Below are positions 44,871-55,869 of a stretch of DNA of 64,000 nucleotides, piece by piece. The stretch spans positions 1-64,000 of the forward strand of contig JACKQL020000179.1 in the NCBI GenBank assembly GCA_018296165.2, in the 5' to 3' direction. The notes beneath the pieces are model-generated. The model saw only the letters and a program-made list of their open reading frames with translations. It ran no database searches and was not told where the DNA came from. The position numbers were made by a program, and so were the translations under genes. This DNA comes from Termitomyces sp. T153. Lineage: Eukaryota > Basidiomycota > Agaricomycetes > Agaricales > Lyophyllaceae. Position 1 is the first letter of the stretch, and each line of letters opens with the position of its first letter.

Positions 44871-46813
44871 TCAAAAAAGATCGAGTGCAATTGGAGTACC
44901 TTGGAAAAACCGAGAAGTGGTGCCTTGCGTTTGTCCGCCTTCATTGAGAATTGCTCGCGCTGTTTTCCTGTAGTTCAAAGTCACCAGAAGACTGTTGACG
45001 TACACTAATCTTGAACGATGCGAAAACGGTACATAAGTAGTAGTGAAGTGACAACTAACACTTGCTCCGTATCAGTGTTAAGGAGATAAAACCGAAGTTT
45101 TGAGGCAAGGCGAGCCACTGAAACACCAGAGATCAGACAGCCTGACAGACACTATTGTTAAAATACATACAAGAATGAGAGTCAGTGAAGATGCACCACT
45201 ACGTCCAGTGAATCAGTCAATCTTGAGTTCTCATCAATCGAAGTTCACCTCGTAAGTAACCCTGGTCATGTGATATTCAGAGTATAGCATGGCCGAGGGA
45301 AGGCGATGGACCTCACCAATATTAACAGTGTATAATATAAGCTTCTTCACCACGGTTTCCGTCCTAGAGAGGAGCTTAGGTTTGATTTCAAGATTCTGAG
45401 AGGGGAACGATGCAAGAACCTTGCAAAACCTGACCTAATCTCGATCTCAATCAGAACAGTCAAATTATACATAGAACTTACCGGTTACGGTGCAGATAAA
45501 ACCACAAGGATATAGAAATCGCAATATCGCAGATCGAAGTAGCAGCCAGCTCAATACTCCCACCTATCTAGTAATGTTGTCATGATCACCCAAATTTGGC
45601 ACATTTGGAATTCATCTACCTGGCCCATCTGTTCATGTACAGCGGACAACAAATGCTGCACCGTCCTGAATGGCAGCCATACATGTGAGCATTATTAAAT
45701 GCAGCAATCAAGTACAAAGGTACTCACAGATCTCCCCACAGAACTGGAGCAAAACGACTAGTAGGTTATTGATAGATATTAGTATCAAGTGTACATACCG
45801 AAGCCGAAAACTAAATTCGAACGGAGAAGAGTCATTCAATGAGACAATAGTTGATCTAACATTAACGAAAGCTAACCCAACTGCAATAAAGACAAGCTGG
45901 ACTGAACGGCAAGAGATAGAGCGAAGTAAAACTGAGTAGAGGAAGAGGCATACTAGGAAGTAAACGAGTTTCATGTTTCCACTCACTGTACCGATGGTCA
46001 GAAACCGTTATGACAGGAACGAAGTGAAACGTACACATGTAAACTCTCATGATGTATAGTCTATGGGCATATCATCATTAGCCCTGGCAACTTTGAGTAT
46101 TTCATCAACAGAGATCCTACCCTTGGACACAGCTCGTGATAAGATACTGGAAGAAACCTTCAAACGAAACGTTCATCGACTACTCGGACCACTCACTGTG
46201 GCTATTATGGATGCCTATGGGGAAACAAGGTCAAGAAATAGAAGTCAGATGTCTCGATATCTCACCCCGAGGGACCTAGTCCACATCCACTATGGGAATG
46301 TCGATTCCAGAAATTAGAGCGGCAACGCACCAGTGAAAGTCAAGAAGGCCACGGTGTTTTTCAGGACGCCGACAAATGATGTACCAGTAGTGTACCACTT
46401 CCGCTACCATAGCAAAGTGAAATGTATCGAGAATACTAAGGACCGGTCAATCTCGACTTGAACCGGAAGCAAGGACTGCACACAATGACCCCCAGACCTA
46501 CGACGTAGTTCAGACTGAACAACTGAATATACTTGTCAATGTTGTCATTCTCACCCCTATCCGCACAAAAAGTTTGTCCTGGCGGTATCTGCGAAGGTAT
46601 ATAACAACTTGGGATATAGTAATCCCGAACAAGCTTTTGCGATCAGAGTTCAGCTGAGGAGAGTTGACAGAGTGCTGACTACGTACAAACAGCCAATCAT
46701 CATGCCTTTCTCATTGGGTCAATACAAAAGGTGGGGCGGTAATGGTCCTCACCTATAACGAAGGGGCCGTAGACATCTCCAAATCTGACGAGCTCGGCCT
46801 CGGCGTCTGCCAT
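44871..46813 (-). CDS. DUF6534-like seven-transmembrane protein, possibly degraded
   Basis: From ATG at 46,813 the minus strand reads MADAEAELVRFGDVYGPFVI, an N-terminus typical of basidiomycete DUF6534 proteins. Further exon-like pieces follow in family order: GCLYVVSTLSTLLS and YYISQVVIYLRRYRQDKL (about 46,640-46,560), LDTFHFAMVAEVVHYWYII (about 46,425), ELAATSICDIAISISLWFYL (about 45,560), RTETVVKKLILYTVNIG (about 45,370) and YVNSLLVTLNYRKTARAILN (about 44,990). It ends at 44,871. These are membrane proteins of unknown function. Between 46,300 and 45,600 I could not recover all expected helices in one frame, so the copy may be partly decayed. The family assignment is from memory of its pattern. 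Confidence 0.65.
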
Positions 46814-47343
46814 ACAGCGTAAAACAAACGAGGCAGGAGCAGCTTGAAAATGAACGATTCTGAGAGAGCAGAAGAAGTTGTTGATCGAGCTTCCAAGAGT
46901 TCTTATATCAACCTGGATGAAATTTAGTGGATCACCCATCCAACAGAGCTGAATCTCATCGACCGGCCGGGTCCGGCTCCGCAGACCACAAGACTGTCTC
47001 TAGACAACCTTACAAGAACGACCTGACCAAGATTGCTGCCAAATTCTCAAGGATAAAGTTAAAGAAAGTCAAAATAGTGTTGTAACATGATGTTGCCGAG
47101 AGACAGGAATAAGCGAAGTAACGTTAAGAAGTCAAGTAGAATCCGAGTAGCGGATCATCCCAGCTGTCATCTATAGAAGTGTCTTTTAGCTACTCTTGTC
47201 TCAAACTCCTAAGACATACAGTACAAGCATTCTGGATACATAGCAGGCTGACGCATCATAGTTATCAAGCTTCTTAAACAATGCATTATATTCGTTCAAC
47301 ATCGTCGAAGAGTCTGAAAGAAGTATCCGTGATATTACATTTC

Positions 47344-49444
47344 TCACGCACGATCATATTTACGAAACACGTCAGGGCAAGACCACATGCACTCAGGCCA
47401 AACCTCAGACCTCGTGCGTTGTCTGCTCCACTTTTGTGACAGCGTCTTTACTCCTCGGGACGATCCGGAAACCGAAGGGCTTAGGTCGACTAAAGCAACA
47501 TCTATCAGAATTTCTGTAGAGGACGGATACCGAACTCGCCTGAACAAGCCTGAAGTATATTCGACGTGTGGTTCGATTTCTTGACCAGCGGGATTGACAG
47601 GCTTCATGAGCTTATAAACGGAGAGCACGGAAGCAGCAACAATCCAAATCGTATCTAATGCCAGCCATCTGCCGGGACAAATCCTTCTCCCAAATCCAAA
47701 AGCACTCGTCGGAATAGGATTGATCCCTTGACGGAAATTGTCATCAGCATCCAAGTACCGGTCTGGCTTGAACTCCATGGGGTTCGGATAATGCTTGAAG
47801 ACCGAATAACGAATTTTTAGCAGGTTTTCACATGAAAACCTAATATGTAGTACATACCTCATCGTCATGAAGTATCGTCCTTGGGAATGATGGGCATTCG
47901 ATCGACACCGAGTAAGTTATGTAACTCACCAAATGTTGCCAAGAACTGTTGTTCCTTTGGGAATTCTATATCCCTTGTGATCATCGTTCTCTGTCAGAAG
48001 ATGGGCCAATGCTATGTTGACAGCGGGGTTCCATCGTAGACACTCCCACACTAAACACTCCAGGTATGGAAGATTATCTCGATCAGAAAAATCGGGCAAC
48101 CGATCATGAGGAACGAAACGGTCTAACTCGGCTTGAGCTTTCTTCTGAGCTTCTGGATGCAATACCATTGCCAGGAAGAATGTAGCAAGAGTTGATAATG
48201 TCTGGAAGGAGCGTAAGTGACATACGACAACAATAGATGAAAGAGTATGTCACCGTGTCAGAACCTGCGGCATAGCTTGTCGCAGCAACATCCTTAATTA
48301 TCGTCTCTTTGTCCTCCCCACCTCCTTGTTGGAACCACCTTTCGAGCTCCGCACTCGTCAGGCAATACTCTGCAGAACCTCTCTTCTACGTCACGTTAGA
48401 ATATATTACCCTTCTAAGCCGCAAGATTACCATTTGTTCCTTCACCATATCAAAAGGTTGATTAAGCATCTTCATCGCAAGCCTTTTCCATTTGAATGCC
48501 TGACGTTTGAAATTCGCTCCCGGCATCCAGCTAGGCACATGTTTCACTGGATTGAAGATCAGTTTCTGATCATACAGGATGTTTGAATTTAGTAAAGCTT
48601 ACGAAGAGGAATATAGTCAACCATATAACTACCGAAGACACCACTAGTTGTGATCCCAGCGAGCGCTGAGTCAGCAAGGGTAACATACTCGTCCCCTTTC
48701 TCTGCTACGTGATGGCCATAACATATTTCAAGAACGATGGCTGCCGTCGTCCTAGAGTTTATTGAATAACTTAGTTTTCTCCCGCAGATATGGTAGGGTT
48801 CTCACCTACGAAGGTAGCGATCGAGCAAGGCTGGATTCTCAGGATCTAGATTCATTATATTGCGAAGCAGAATGTACGCATGCTTGAGCTGCAGGGCATG
48901 ATAATTCGAAACGCTCTTGGGCTGGAAATAGTTATGAAACATGTTTCGGTGTTGCTTGTACCAGTTGTTATAAGGCAAGCCAGAAAACAAGAAACCGAAG
49001 CCCATGCTAATGGGAAGTCAAGTGAACTGCTGTCAGCTAAACAGCGGCGAAAGAAATCGCTTACAGTTCAGCTTGCATAGTTCTCACTGGCCTTGAAGAG
49101 TAGATAGCACCTTTCTTCTCAAGAAGCTCTTGAGCAGCTTCCAGAGAGTTGAGCACGAGCATAGGATTTCGAAAAACATCGAGATATATCAAGTCCCCTT
49201 CATCATCAACACCTTTCAAGTAAATGTGCAAAAAATTGGAGAGAGCTTTACCGTATTTCTTGCGCCATTTGTTGTAGGCCAACCAAGGATACATTCTCGG
49301 GAGTCTTTCCCTCTTACCAGCGCCGAACCATCCAATGCAAGGCCCGGGCGGCAAAGGAAGTGTGTGTTTCGACAAGAAAAGATGTCGATAGGTTGCTGCA
49401 CAGGCACAGAGCAAGAGGTAAGGCCACCAGCTAGTCATTGACAT
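47344..49444 (-). CDS. Cytochrome P450 monooxygenase
   Basis: ATG at 49,444 starts an N-terminal membrane anchor (SWWPYLLLCACAATYRHLFL) and proline-rich hinge (LPLPPGPCIGWFG). Later exons carry YNNWYKQHRNMFHNYF (C-helix), the I-helix AATSYAAGSDTV (about 48,260), the K-helix ExxR as ECLRWNP (about 48,040) and the heme loop FGFGRRICPGR (about 47,690). Introns are GT-AG. A 22-nt micro-exon at 47,858-47,879 restores the conserved segment IWTILHDDEHYPNPMEF across two introns. All essential motifs, including the heme Cys, are intact. The C-terminus runs on past the usual end to 47,344. These enzymes hydroxylate lipophilic substrates at the ER; the substrate cannot be read from sequence. It is divergent from the alpha/beta hydrolase gene, with about 200 bp between them. 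Confidence 0.92.
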
Positions 49445-49647
49445 CGTCGTTCAACATCAAAGGCTCGTTTTGTAGGTCTTCTCTGCCAAGTATACATACA
49501 GAACTTATGTACAAGTGATTTGAATGGGTATTTAGTCCATGGGGAAGTGGGCCGGCCCGACAGATTCCCACGTACGTCCTCCACGAAGTTTATAACTTAT
49601 AGCAAAAAACTTCCCGAACCAACTCTGTCACAAAATAGTGATAACAG
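49445..49647. promoter_or_regulatory. Putative bidirectional promoter between P450 and hydrolase
   Basis: The two start regions point away from each other and are separated by about 200 bp, so regulatory sequence must be shared or overlapping. No specific binding site could be identified. The exact hydrolase start is uncertain, so the region may be a little smaller. Confidence 0.45.
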
Positions 49648-50995
49648 ATGCGGTCGCAGTATTTCATCATTCAACCATGTTTTGGCTGCCCGTTTCGTAC
49701 CGAGGCGATACGTTTTGTGCCACATCAGTCATTCAACGATGGCCTCACATTGCTGTTTTTCCACGCAGTTAATTTACACAAGGAAACCTTTACGATCCTG
49801 ATAACGGAACTCATGAAGATCATTTCTCCAGTGAGAATCTACGATATTTGGGCGATTGGTTGGTCCTATCTAATCTGCTTGATCATATACCAACAACAGC
49901 CTAGATAATCCCAATCAAGGTCGTAGCGCTAGCTTAAACCGCCCTCTCCTTGAGTCCGAGGAGTATCGAGATAAATGTACGGAGATACCACTATCATTTG
50001 TTCTGGACTCATATCCTGCAAAGGGTCCGCCACAGAATACTCGAGGGCAGCGTATGCACTTTTGTCAACAACTTCTCATGGAACAGATTTTAGCCGGCGC
50101 AAGCTCGTCGGGGTGGCACACTCTGGAGGTTCCACTGGACTGTAAGCCTAAGTTTTACCTCAAGTGCGATCCCTAATATTCTATCACTAGGATGATATTG
50201 CAAAAGAGACATCCAGAAATCCCATTCCATGGCATCATCCTCATGGATCCTGGCATCTTGCCTCCTGACCGACCGTCTAGTATCACACTGGCCAGACTCT
50301 TCAATAGAATGGCGCTGTCGAAGCGTGACACATGGGCAAGTATTGAAGAGGCCCGTCAGGATCTCTCACGTAAAGGAGGAGCTTATCGTGGCTTTGCTCC
50401 TGCTACTCTTGAATCGTTCCTTGTATGACGCTGCCTCATTCACACTCATATCTGTACGCTCAAAGTGTACTGGTACTCAGGAATGTGGACTGCGCTGTGT
50501 CGCTGATTCAGGTGCTGTCACTTTGACATGTTCTAAAGCACAAGAAGGGGTAAACAGTCAAACCACGCATATTCAACAGTATTTGTTCTGAAAAATCATT
50601 CAATAGGCATATTACGCTGCAAATGACATGATAATCTTACCTGCAGAGACCTTAATCATGCTCAGCAAGGAGGACCGCCTTCCAATCCATTTAATAGTTT
50701 GCTTGAAAGACGAATACAGGTAACATCACTCAATCAGCACGTGGTAATCTTACATATCGCTTTAGCCAGAGGTATGTCGGATGAAATGAAGGCTTTCCAG
50801 GTAGAGGCTGTAGGGAAGATGAGATGCGGAAGCGTACAGATCATTGAAAAAGGTGGACATATGGTTAGTTTGTCTCTTCATCGTCAAATTTTGTTCCCTT
50901 ATGAGCATCAGTTCCCCCAGGTTGAGCCAACGCTCACTGCGACGTATCTTCGAAAGGCACTGATAAGAATATGGAATCTGAGAGTTCGCCTATGA
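49648..50995 (+). CDS. Alpha/beta hydrolase
   Basis: Exon-like pieces join as LTLLFFHAVNLHKETFTILI, VRIYDIWAIG, DNPNQGRSASLNRPLLESEE, EYSRAAYALLSTTSHG and then KLVGVAHSGGSTGL with the nucleophile elbow (Ser in AHSGGS, about 50,112-50,130). An intron (50,142-50,190) is followed by MILQKRHPEIPFHGIILMDP. The C-terminal half includes HLIVCLKDEYR and IEKGGHM with the likely catalytic His (about 50,860). The stop is at 50,993-50,995. Serine hydrolases of this type cleave esters or lactones; the substrate is unknown. The middle (50,430-50,600) needs several short introns that I could not all place, and the start Met is uncertain. Divergent from the P450, upstream of the methyltransferase, it may act with them (inference). 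Confidence 0.82.
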
Positions 50996-51575
50996 AAGAT
51001 CGTTTGTTGTATTGTGTCAAAGTATATTTAAGAGAGCTCTATACCCTGGTTTCCACTTTTGATCACGGGATTGAACGGTGGTCTGTAAAACAGTCTTTGC
51101 CATAAAAATTCTCAGTTTCATCCAAAGCTTGACCGTCAACGGTGTATAGGACCGTTACTATCGAAGCTGACGTCTTTTGCAAAACGTTCTGAAAACATTT
51201 GCAGTACCCATAAACCCGTCTTTCCAGCAACGCCTTCTCCACACCTCTGTTGCCCGCTTGCATACCGCATAGTTCACGGCTGCCGTAACCTATCCTTATC
51301 CCTTATGAACATGCAGCTGTGTGCTTTGGATCGTCATCATCTGATTTAACCATGGATCTACAATGGCTTCTCGTTTCCACGTGCATTTGGGGATAAATAT
51401 CTTGGGTGGGCTGCTTTTCTCACATTTTGTCATTTTGGAAGGTGCGGGGCTAGATTCCAAATGGGCGATGTGATATGACGCGTGGGACGTAAGCGTGTAA
51501 TTATTCCACATAGGTGAAGTGGACTATATAAGGGAGATCGATGCCATGCTATGCGACAGACCTCCATTGTTCCAA
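50996..51575. other. Spacer between hydrolase and methyltransferase genes
   Basis: Short open frames only (51,063-51,263 and 51,296-51,511, minus). A TATA-like ctatataagg lies at about 51,523, roughly 50 bases before the likely start of the next gene. Confidence 0.4.
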
Positions 51576-53875
51576 ATGTCACGTGTAACCAGCGCATACA
51601 TTAGGACAGTTTATTCTTCTATTGCTAAACGCGGCGTGTTTCTCACTGCGCTTGAGTCCCTCATCAACAGCTCTCTCGATATCGCAGCCAAAATCACATC
51701 ACTAAAGAGTTTTTGTGAGATTGAAAACTTTGCTGCAGCCATACGTTAACATATCTCACTTCTTTCTTAGCCAAATCGACAATTCTGTCCTATTTCAAAC
51801 TAATCAAGTACGGCGTGCTAACAGTAGAGTCAGATGGGTCCCTGCTTGAATTTGGAGAACCTTATATCCTTGAATCTGATGGTTTTCCTCGGGAACTCAA
51901 GGCGTCCATCAAAGTATTGGACGAATGCTTCTGGATACGCCTCTTCATGCATCCAGACTTCGGATTTGCTGGTGAATTATGAGCCCTGAATGTGCTCTAT
52001 TTGCTATGAGCTCAAGGTACCTTTAGATGCGTACATGCTCAAGCTCATAGATGTGGACAGCCTGAGTAGCATCTTCAAAGTTTGGTCAAGTTCGCAAAGT
52101 TTTAAACCTGATCATATAGCTGAATATTTTTACTCAGATGTTCATCCTTAACAGGAAGCTTCTTGGAGAAATGAAGACTTACCTGGCGTTACTAGTGCAC
52201 GGAATCAGTCATCTGTGAGAACCAATCTTCTAGCCTTGGATCTTGTGCTGCTGACCCTCCTCTCCCTCTTCTCGTAAATGTAGCTCCAACTTGAGATTCG
52301 CAAATACGCTTCTTGGTTCTAAAAGTAACATCTCGTAAGTACATATCATATCAGACTATATGTTCCTTCGAATGATAGTAACGGAGTCTCGTACAGAGTA
52401 CATTATGACCTCCCCGAAGGGCTCTTCACAGGCTTTCTTTCTTGGGATCTCACGTATGTGGATGTGCTTTTTTTTCTCATTTAATTTTTACTCTTCTATA
52501 TCACGTCTCGCTCGCACCTTCCTATTCTACAGATACAGTTGCGCTATCTTTGACAAAGAAGCGGGAGGTCATATCGGAGATTTGAAGGAAGCAAGGCCCA
52601 TCGCACCGCCAAGGAACCTAGCAGATCCGGGCTTCAGAAGTGTCCCCCCTGACGATTTGGAACGTGGTCAGATGATAAAGTTACATCTTATTGCAAAGAA
52701 GGCGAGGATCCGCAAGGGATCACGCGTACTTGACATCGGGTACGAGCTTCCTTCCGTGGGTATATATTGACTCAACGTATTCCCCATGTAGTGGAGGGTG
52801 GGGAAGCTTTGCCATCCTGGTGAGCTCCCATTTGATGTGATGTCAACGAGCTTACTGAAATCAACAATAGGCTGCGAAAGAATACGGTGCAGTAGTGGAT
52901 ACTCTCACTATCTCAGAATCTCAGAAGGTGGCAGCGGACCTGCTAGTAGCTGCTCAAGGTCTTTCCGAACAGATAACAGTGCATCTTATGGATTATCGTG
53001 ATATGCCACCTCACTTCGAGAACGCTTTTGACGCCGTCATATCTATTGGGGTAACAGAGCACAGTACGTCCTTTTGCTGATGTTATATATGACAAAAGGT
53101 GTTTTGACGACTTCTCAGTTGGCTTTGAGTTCCTTAATCTCTGGTTCAAAAAGATCGCATGGGCGATGAAACCGCGGAATTCATTCAAGGTTTTCACAAT
53201 GTCAACAGTGCCAGATACGCGTTGGTCGCAATTCAGAGGGTAAGGAACAGGTTTGAACTATAGGAATTGTGGAGTCAATACAACAACCATAGCGAAGTAG
53301 ATTTCTTCCGGAAATACATCTATCCGTAAGTGTGCCTTATCCTTCACTCGAATGTTCTTTTATCCAACATAACAGTGGAGCGGCATTGAGTTCTCCAAAG
53401 ACACTCGTTAATGCGATCACAGACGCAGGACTCAATATTGTGTCCATCGATGACCTTAGTCCCCGTGAGTGCTTAATCTTTTTTGCATCCTGAATTTTTA
53501 CACTCCGAATATCTGACTTCGACTCACTCCATAAAGTAAAATACTGACTGCTGGTATATCCCCGCAGACTATACTCGCACTGCTCGTGAATGGGGCTACC
53601 GCTTTGCTCGTAATTTCGACACACATATCAAGCCTGCGCTAGAGAGACACGATCCGCAAATCACGGAAGAAGGTGTTGAAATCTTCCGCCGAAAATGGAC
53701 ATGTATGTGGTGTCTTCCATTCAAGTTTATGGATGCCGTTGATGCTCCTTTTTGGTTTGTGTGTTTACTAGATTACTTCGCGTATTGTGAAGGCGGCTTT
53801 GCGCTAAGGTGCATATACGATCAACTCTTTGTTGCAAGCCCTGAGGTCAGAGAGTTCAATGTCTTTCCCCTGTAA
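51576..53875 (+). CDS. CFA-synthase-like SAM-dependent methyltransferase
   Basis: The gene has many introns. An N-terminal part (LIKYGVLTVESDGSLLEFGE, CFWIRLFMHPDFGFA) precedes the classic cyclopropane-fatty-acid synthase segment VHYDLPEGLFTGFLSWDLTY (after an intron near 52,335) and then YSCAIFDKEAGG. SAM motif I, DIGGGWGSFAIL, is made by splicing over 52,740-52,791. Later pieces are DYRDMPPHFENAFDAVISIG (about 52,990), GFEFLNLWFKKIAWAMKP (about 53,122), YTRTAREWGYRFARNFDTH (about 53,570) and YFAYCEGGFALRCIYDQLFV (about 53,775). Stop at 53,873-53,875. CFA synthases add a methylene or methyl group to unsaturated fatty acyl chains of phospholipids. No disabling change was found, though I did not place every intron. 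Start ATG 51,576 is chosen as the first Met in frame with YIRTVYSSIAKRG. Confidence 0.85.
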
Positions 53876-54929
53876 TCATCAAATTTCTGATATCTCGTGT
53901 TTGCAGCACAATGTGCTCGGGTACCCAGAGTGAGAGAATAATCTGCACCCGAAATTCTACAACTTTGCCTATAATACAAGGTATGTATGTCGTCATACAA
54001 AAGAACAATACATATAAATAAAAGAATAAAACAAAGGGAAAAGGAAATAGACAGCAATTCACCAGGTTTCTAAAGATGACTTGAGATATAGACACTTTCT
54101 GCATATAGTATGTATCATATCACTCAAACATCTGCTTACAAGCTATGGTGAAGAGGAGATGAGCAACCTTTTGCTGACTGCTTCCCAAAATGGATACCAT
54201 CCACTGATCCAAATGTAATCAGGCCCAGCCAAATTGTTGAAGTGCATAGCCAATGCATCTATACATTTATAGCTACATAGTATTAACAGTGAAGAAATTT
54301 CTTGGTGTACACAGCACTTTTTTGCCTCTTTGACAGATTGCCATGTGTTGTATGATGCTAACTACAACTCCAAGTCTAGTGTAGCCAAAGTGTAATGCAC
54401 ATTTTGCATACAACCATTGCTTCTATATGGTATGTTACAATAGGTTTTAAGTGACTACTATGTCCTGATCAATATCCTTAAACACCTAGGGCACTTGAAG
54501 CATATGTATCATATGTTGTAGTGGAAGATGTTTTGTATTCTTTGGTATATGCCAAGCAGAGTCCTCTGCATTGTAGAGGAAGTTAACAATGTTATGTCCA
54601 TTATAGCTTTGTAGAAATATCACAGTGTGTTGTGACAAATACTATTAGCAGATGGGATTGACTTCCCTCTAGGATCTGTGTCAACCATTTTGAATATGTT
54701 AGAAGTCCAGACCAGGATGCTAGGTAAGTAAATCAATACTATGTACCATCAGTGTGTGTGTAATGTATAGTAGATTATCTACTTTCCCTGAATCTGATAT
54801 AAATGACTGAGAGTTGTATCTAGGTATAGCAAAATAGATATATACATGTATGAGAACAGTGATTCATTGTTTGTAGCATGACAGACAATGCCTGGCCTTA
54901 CACAATGAGTGTCTATTGTGTCACTGTCA
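53876..54929. other. Right edge of host genes and start of a CpG-free block
   Basis: CpG is present to about 54,000 and practically absent afterwards. From 54,100 to 54,930 I see only AT-rich sequence without a recognisable frame, probably transposon flank. Confidence 0.45.
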
Positions 54930-55340
54930 TTGTTTGATGCAATTGCTAAAGCCCAACACTACTCAGCATAAACACTCCTCTTTGCATGTGGAAGTATGGC
55001 ATGGTTTAATAGAGACCAACATGTCAGCAGAGATGTTTGGAGGTGAGTAATGGAAGGGGTTTAGTGAATATGTCAGCAGTATTGTGTTTAAAATAAACCT
55101 GGAATAGAACTAGTTCTTGAGATTGGCCTCATTCCCAAAAAAATAATATTTTATATAAACATGATTGACATGGGTGTGGAGAAGGGGATCCTCAGATAGA
55201 ACAATGGTTGATTCATTGTAATAGAAGATATGTGTAGGCTGTGAGTTTTTGTTCTGATAAATTTCCTTTAGCAACACTCAAAGCCAAATACACTTCTCAA
55301 ATGTTGACATGTGTTGGCATCTGCCTATATCACACCATCA
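54930..55340 (-). mobile_element. Ty1/copia RNase H C-terminal fragment, inverted
   Basis: On the minus strand, about 55,245-55,130 reads STIVLSEDPLLHTHVNHVYI followed by KYYFF. This is the end of copia RNase H, where families have an ALSEDP.FHARVKHIDIKYHF pattern. Stops and substitutions follow. It lies head to head with the larger plus-strand copia remnant to the right, so it is a separate, inverted insertion or a rearranged end. Confidence 0.65.
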
Positions 55341-55359
55341 CCCTGCTGCATTGTTACTA

Positions 55360-55760
55360 AGCTACTGGCCCTCTGGCCATCCCATTACTTGTTTTTTCCA
55401 TTTTTTCCAACCATCTTAGAATAGCTATATATATATATATATTACTATTACTGTACAATACCCTCAGTCCTTTGTGTATGACTGAGGGTGAGTTCCTATC
55501 TCTGCCTACTATACCCAGGATTCCTACTGATGTCATACATACTAAATTAAACTTACACTATCATAATAAATATTGCAGACTGATATTAGTCCTTTGTATA
55601 TGACTGAGGATTAAACTTACAGTATCACAATAAGTATCACAGCATCACAGTCAAAATTCTCACTGGTTATGGGATATTGCTGCTATGCTTTTTCAAGCAT
55701 ACTTGGAACTTCCTGTCAGCCTTATTTTACATATCACACTCTTCACATCTGAATCTCAAT
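55360..55760. repeat. Putative copia LTR with AT microsatellite and short palindromes
   Basis: A run of about 20 bases of TA/AT (55,423-55,442) is followed by cctcagtc...gactgagg (8-bp arms, 55,462-55,487). The similar agtcctttgtatatgactga recurs at about 55,590. The position directly before copia gag suggests the 5' LTR. I found no matching 3' copy, so the boundaries are a guess. Confidence 0.4.
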
Positions 55761-55869
55761 TGATTGATTGCATCTTGTATGTGTGGTCCTTGTTCCATAT
55801 GTGCCATTATCAAGCCTTTAAACCCTGTCCTGATGGCCATTGATGCTGTCTACCTTTGTACCCACCTGA

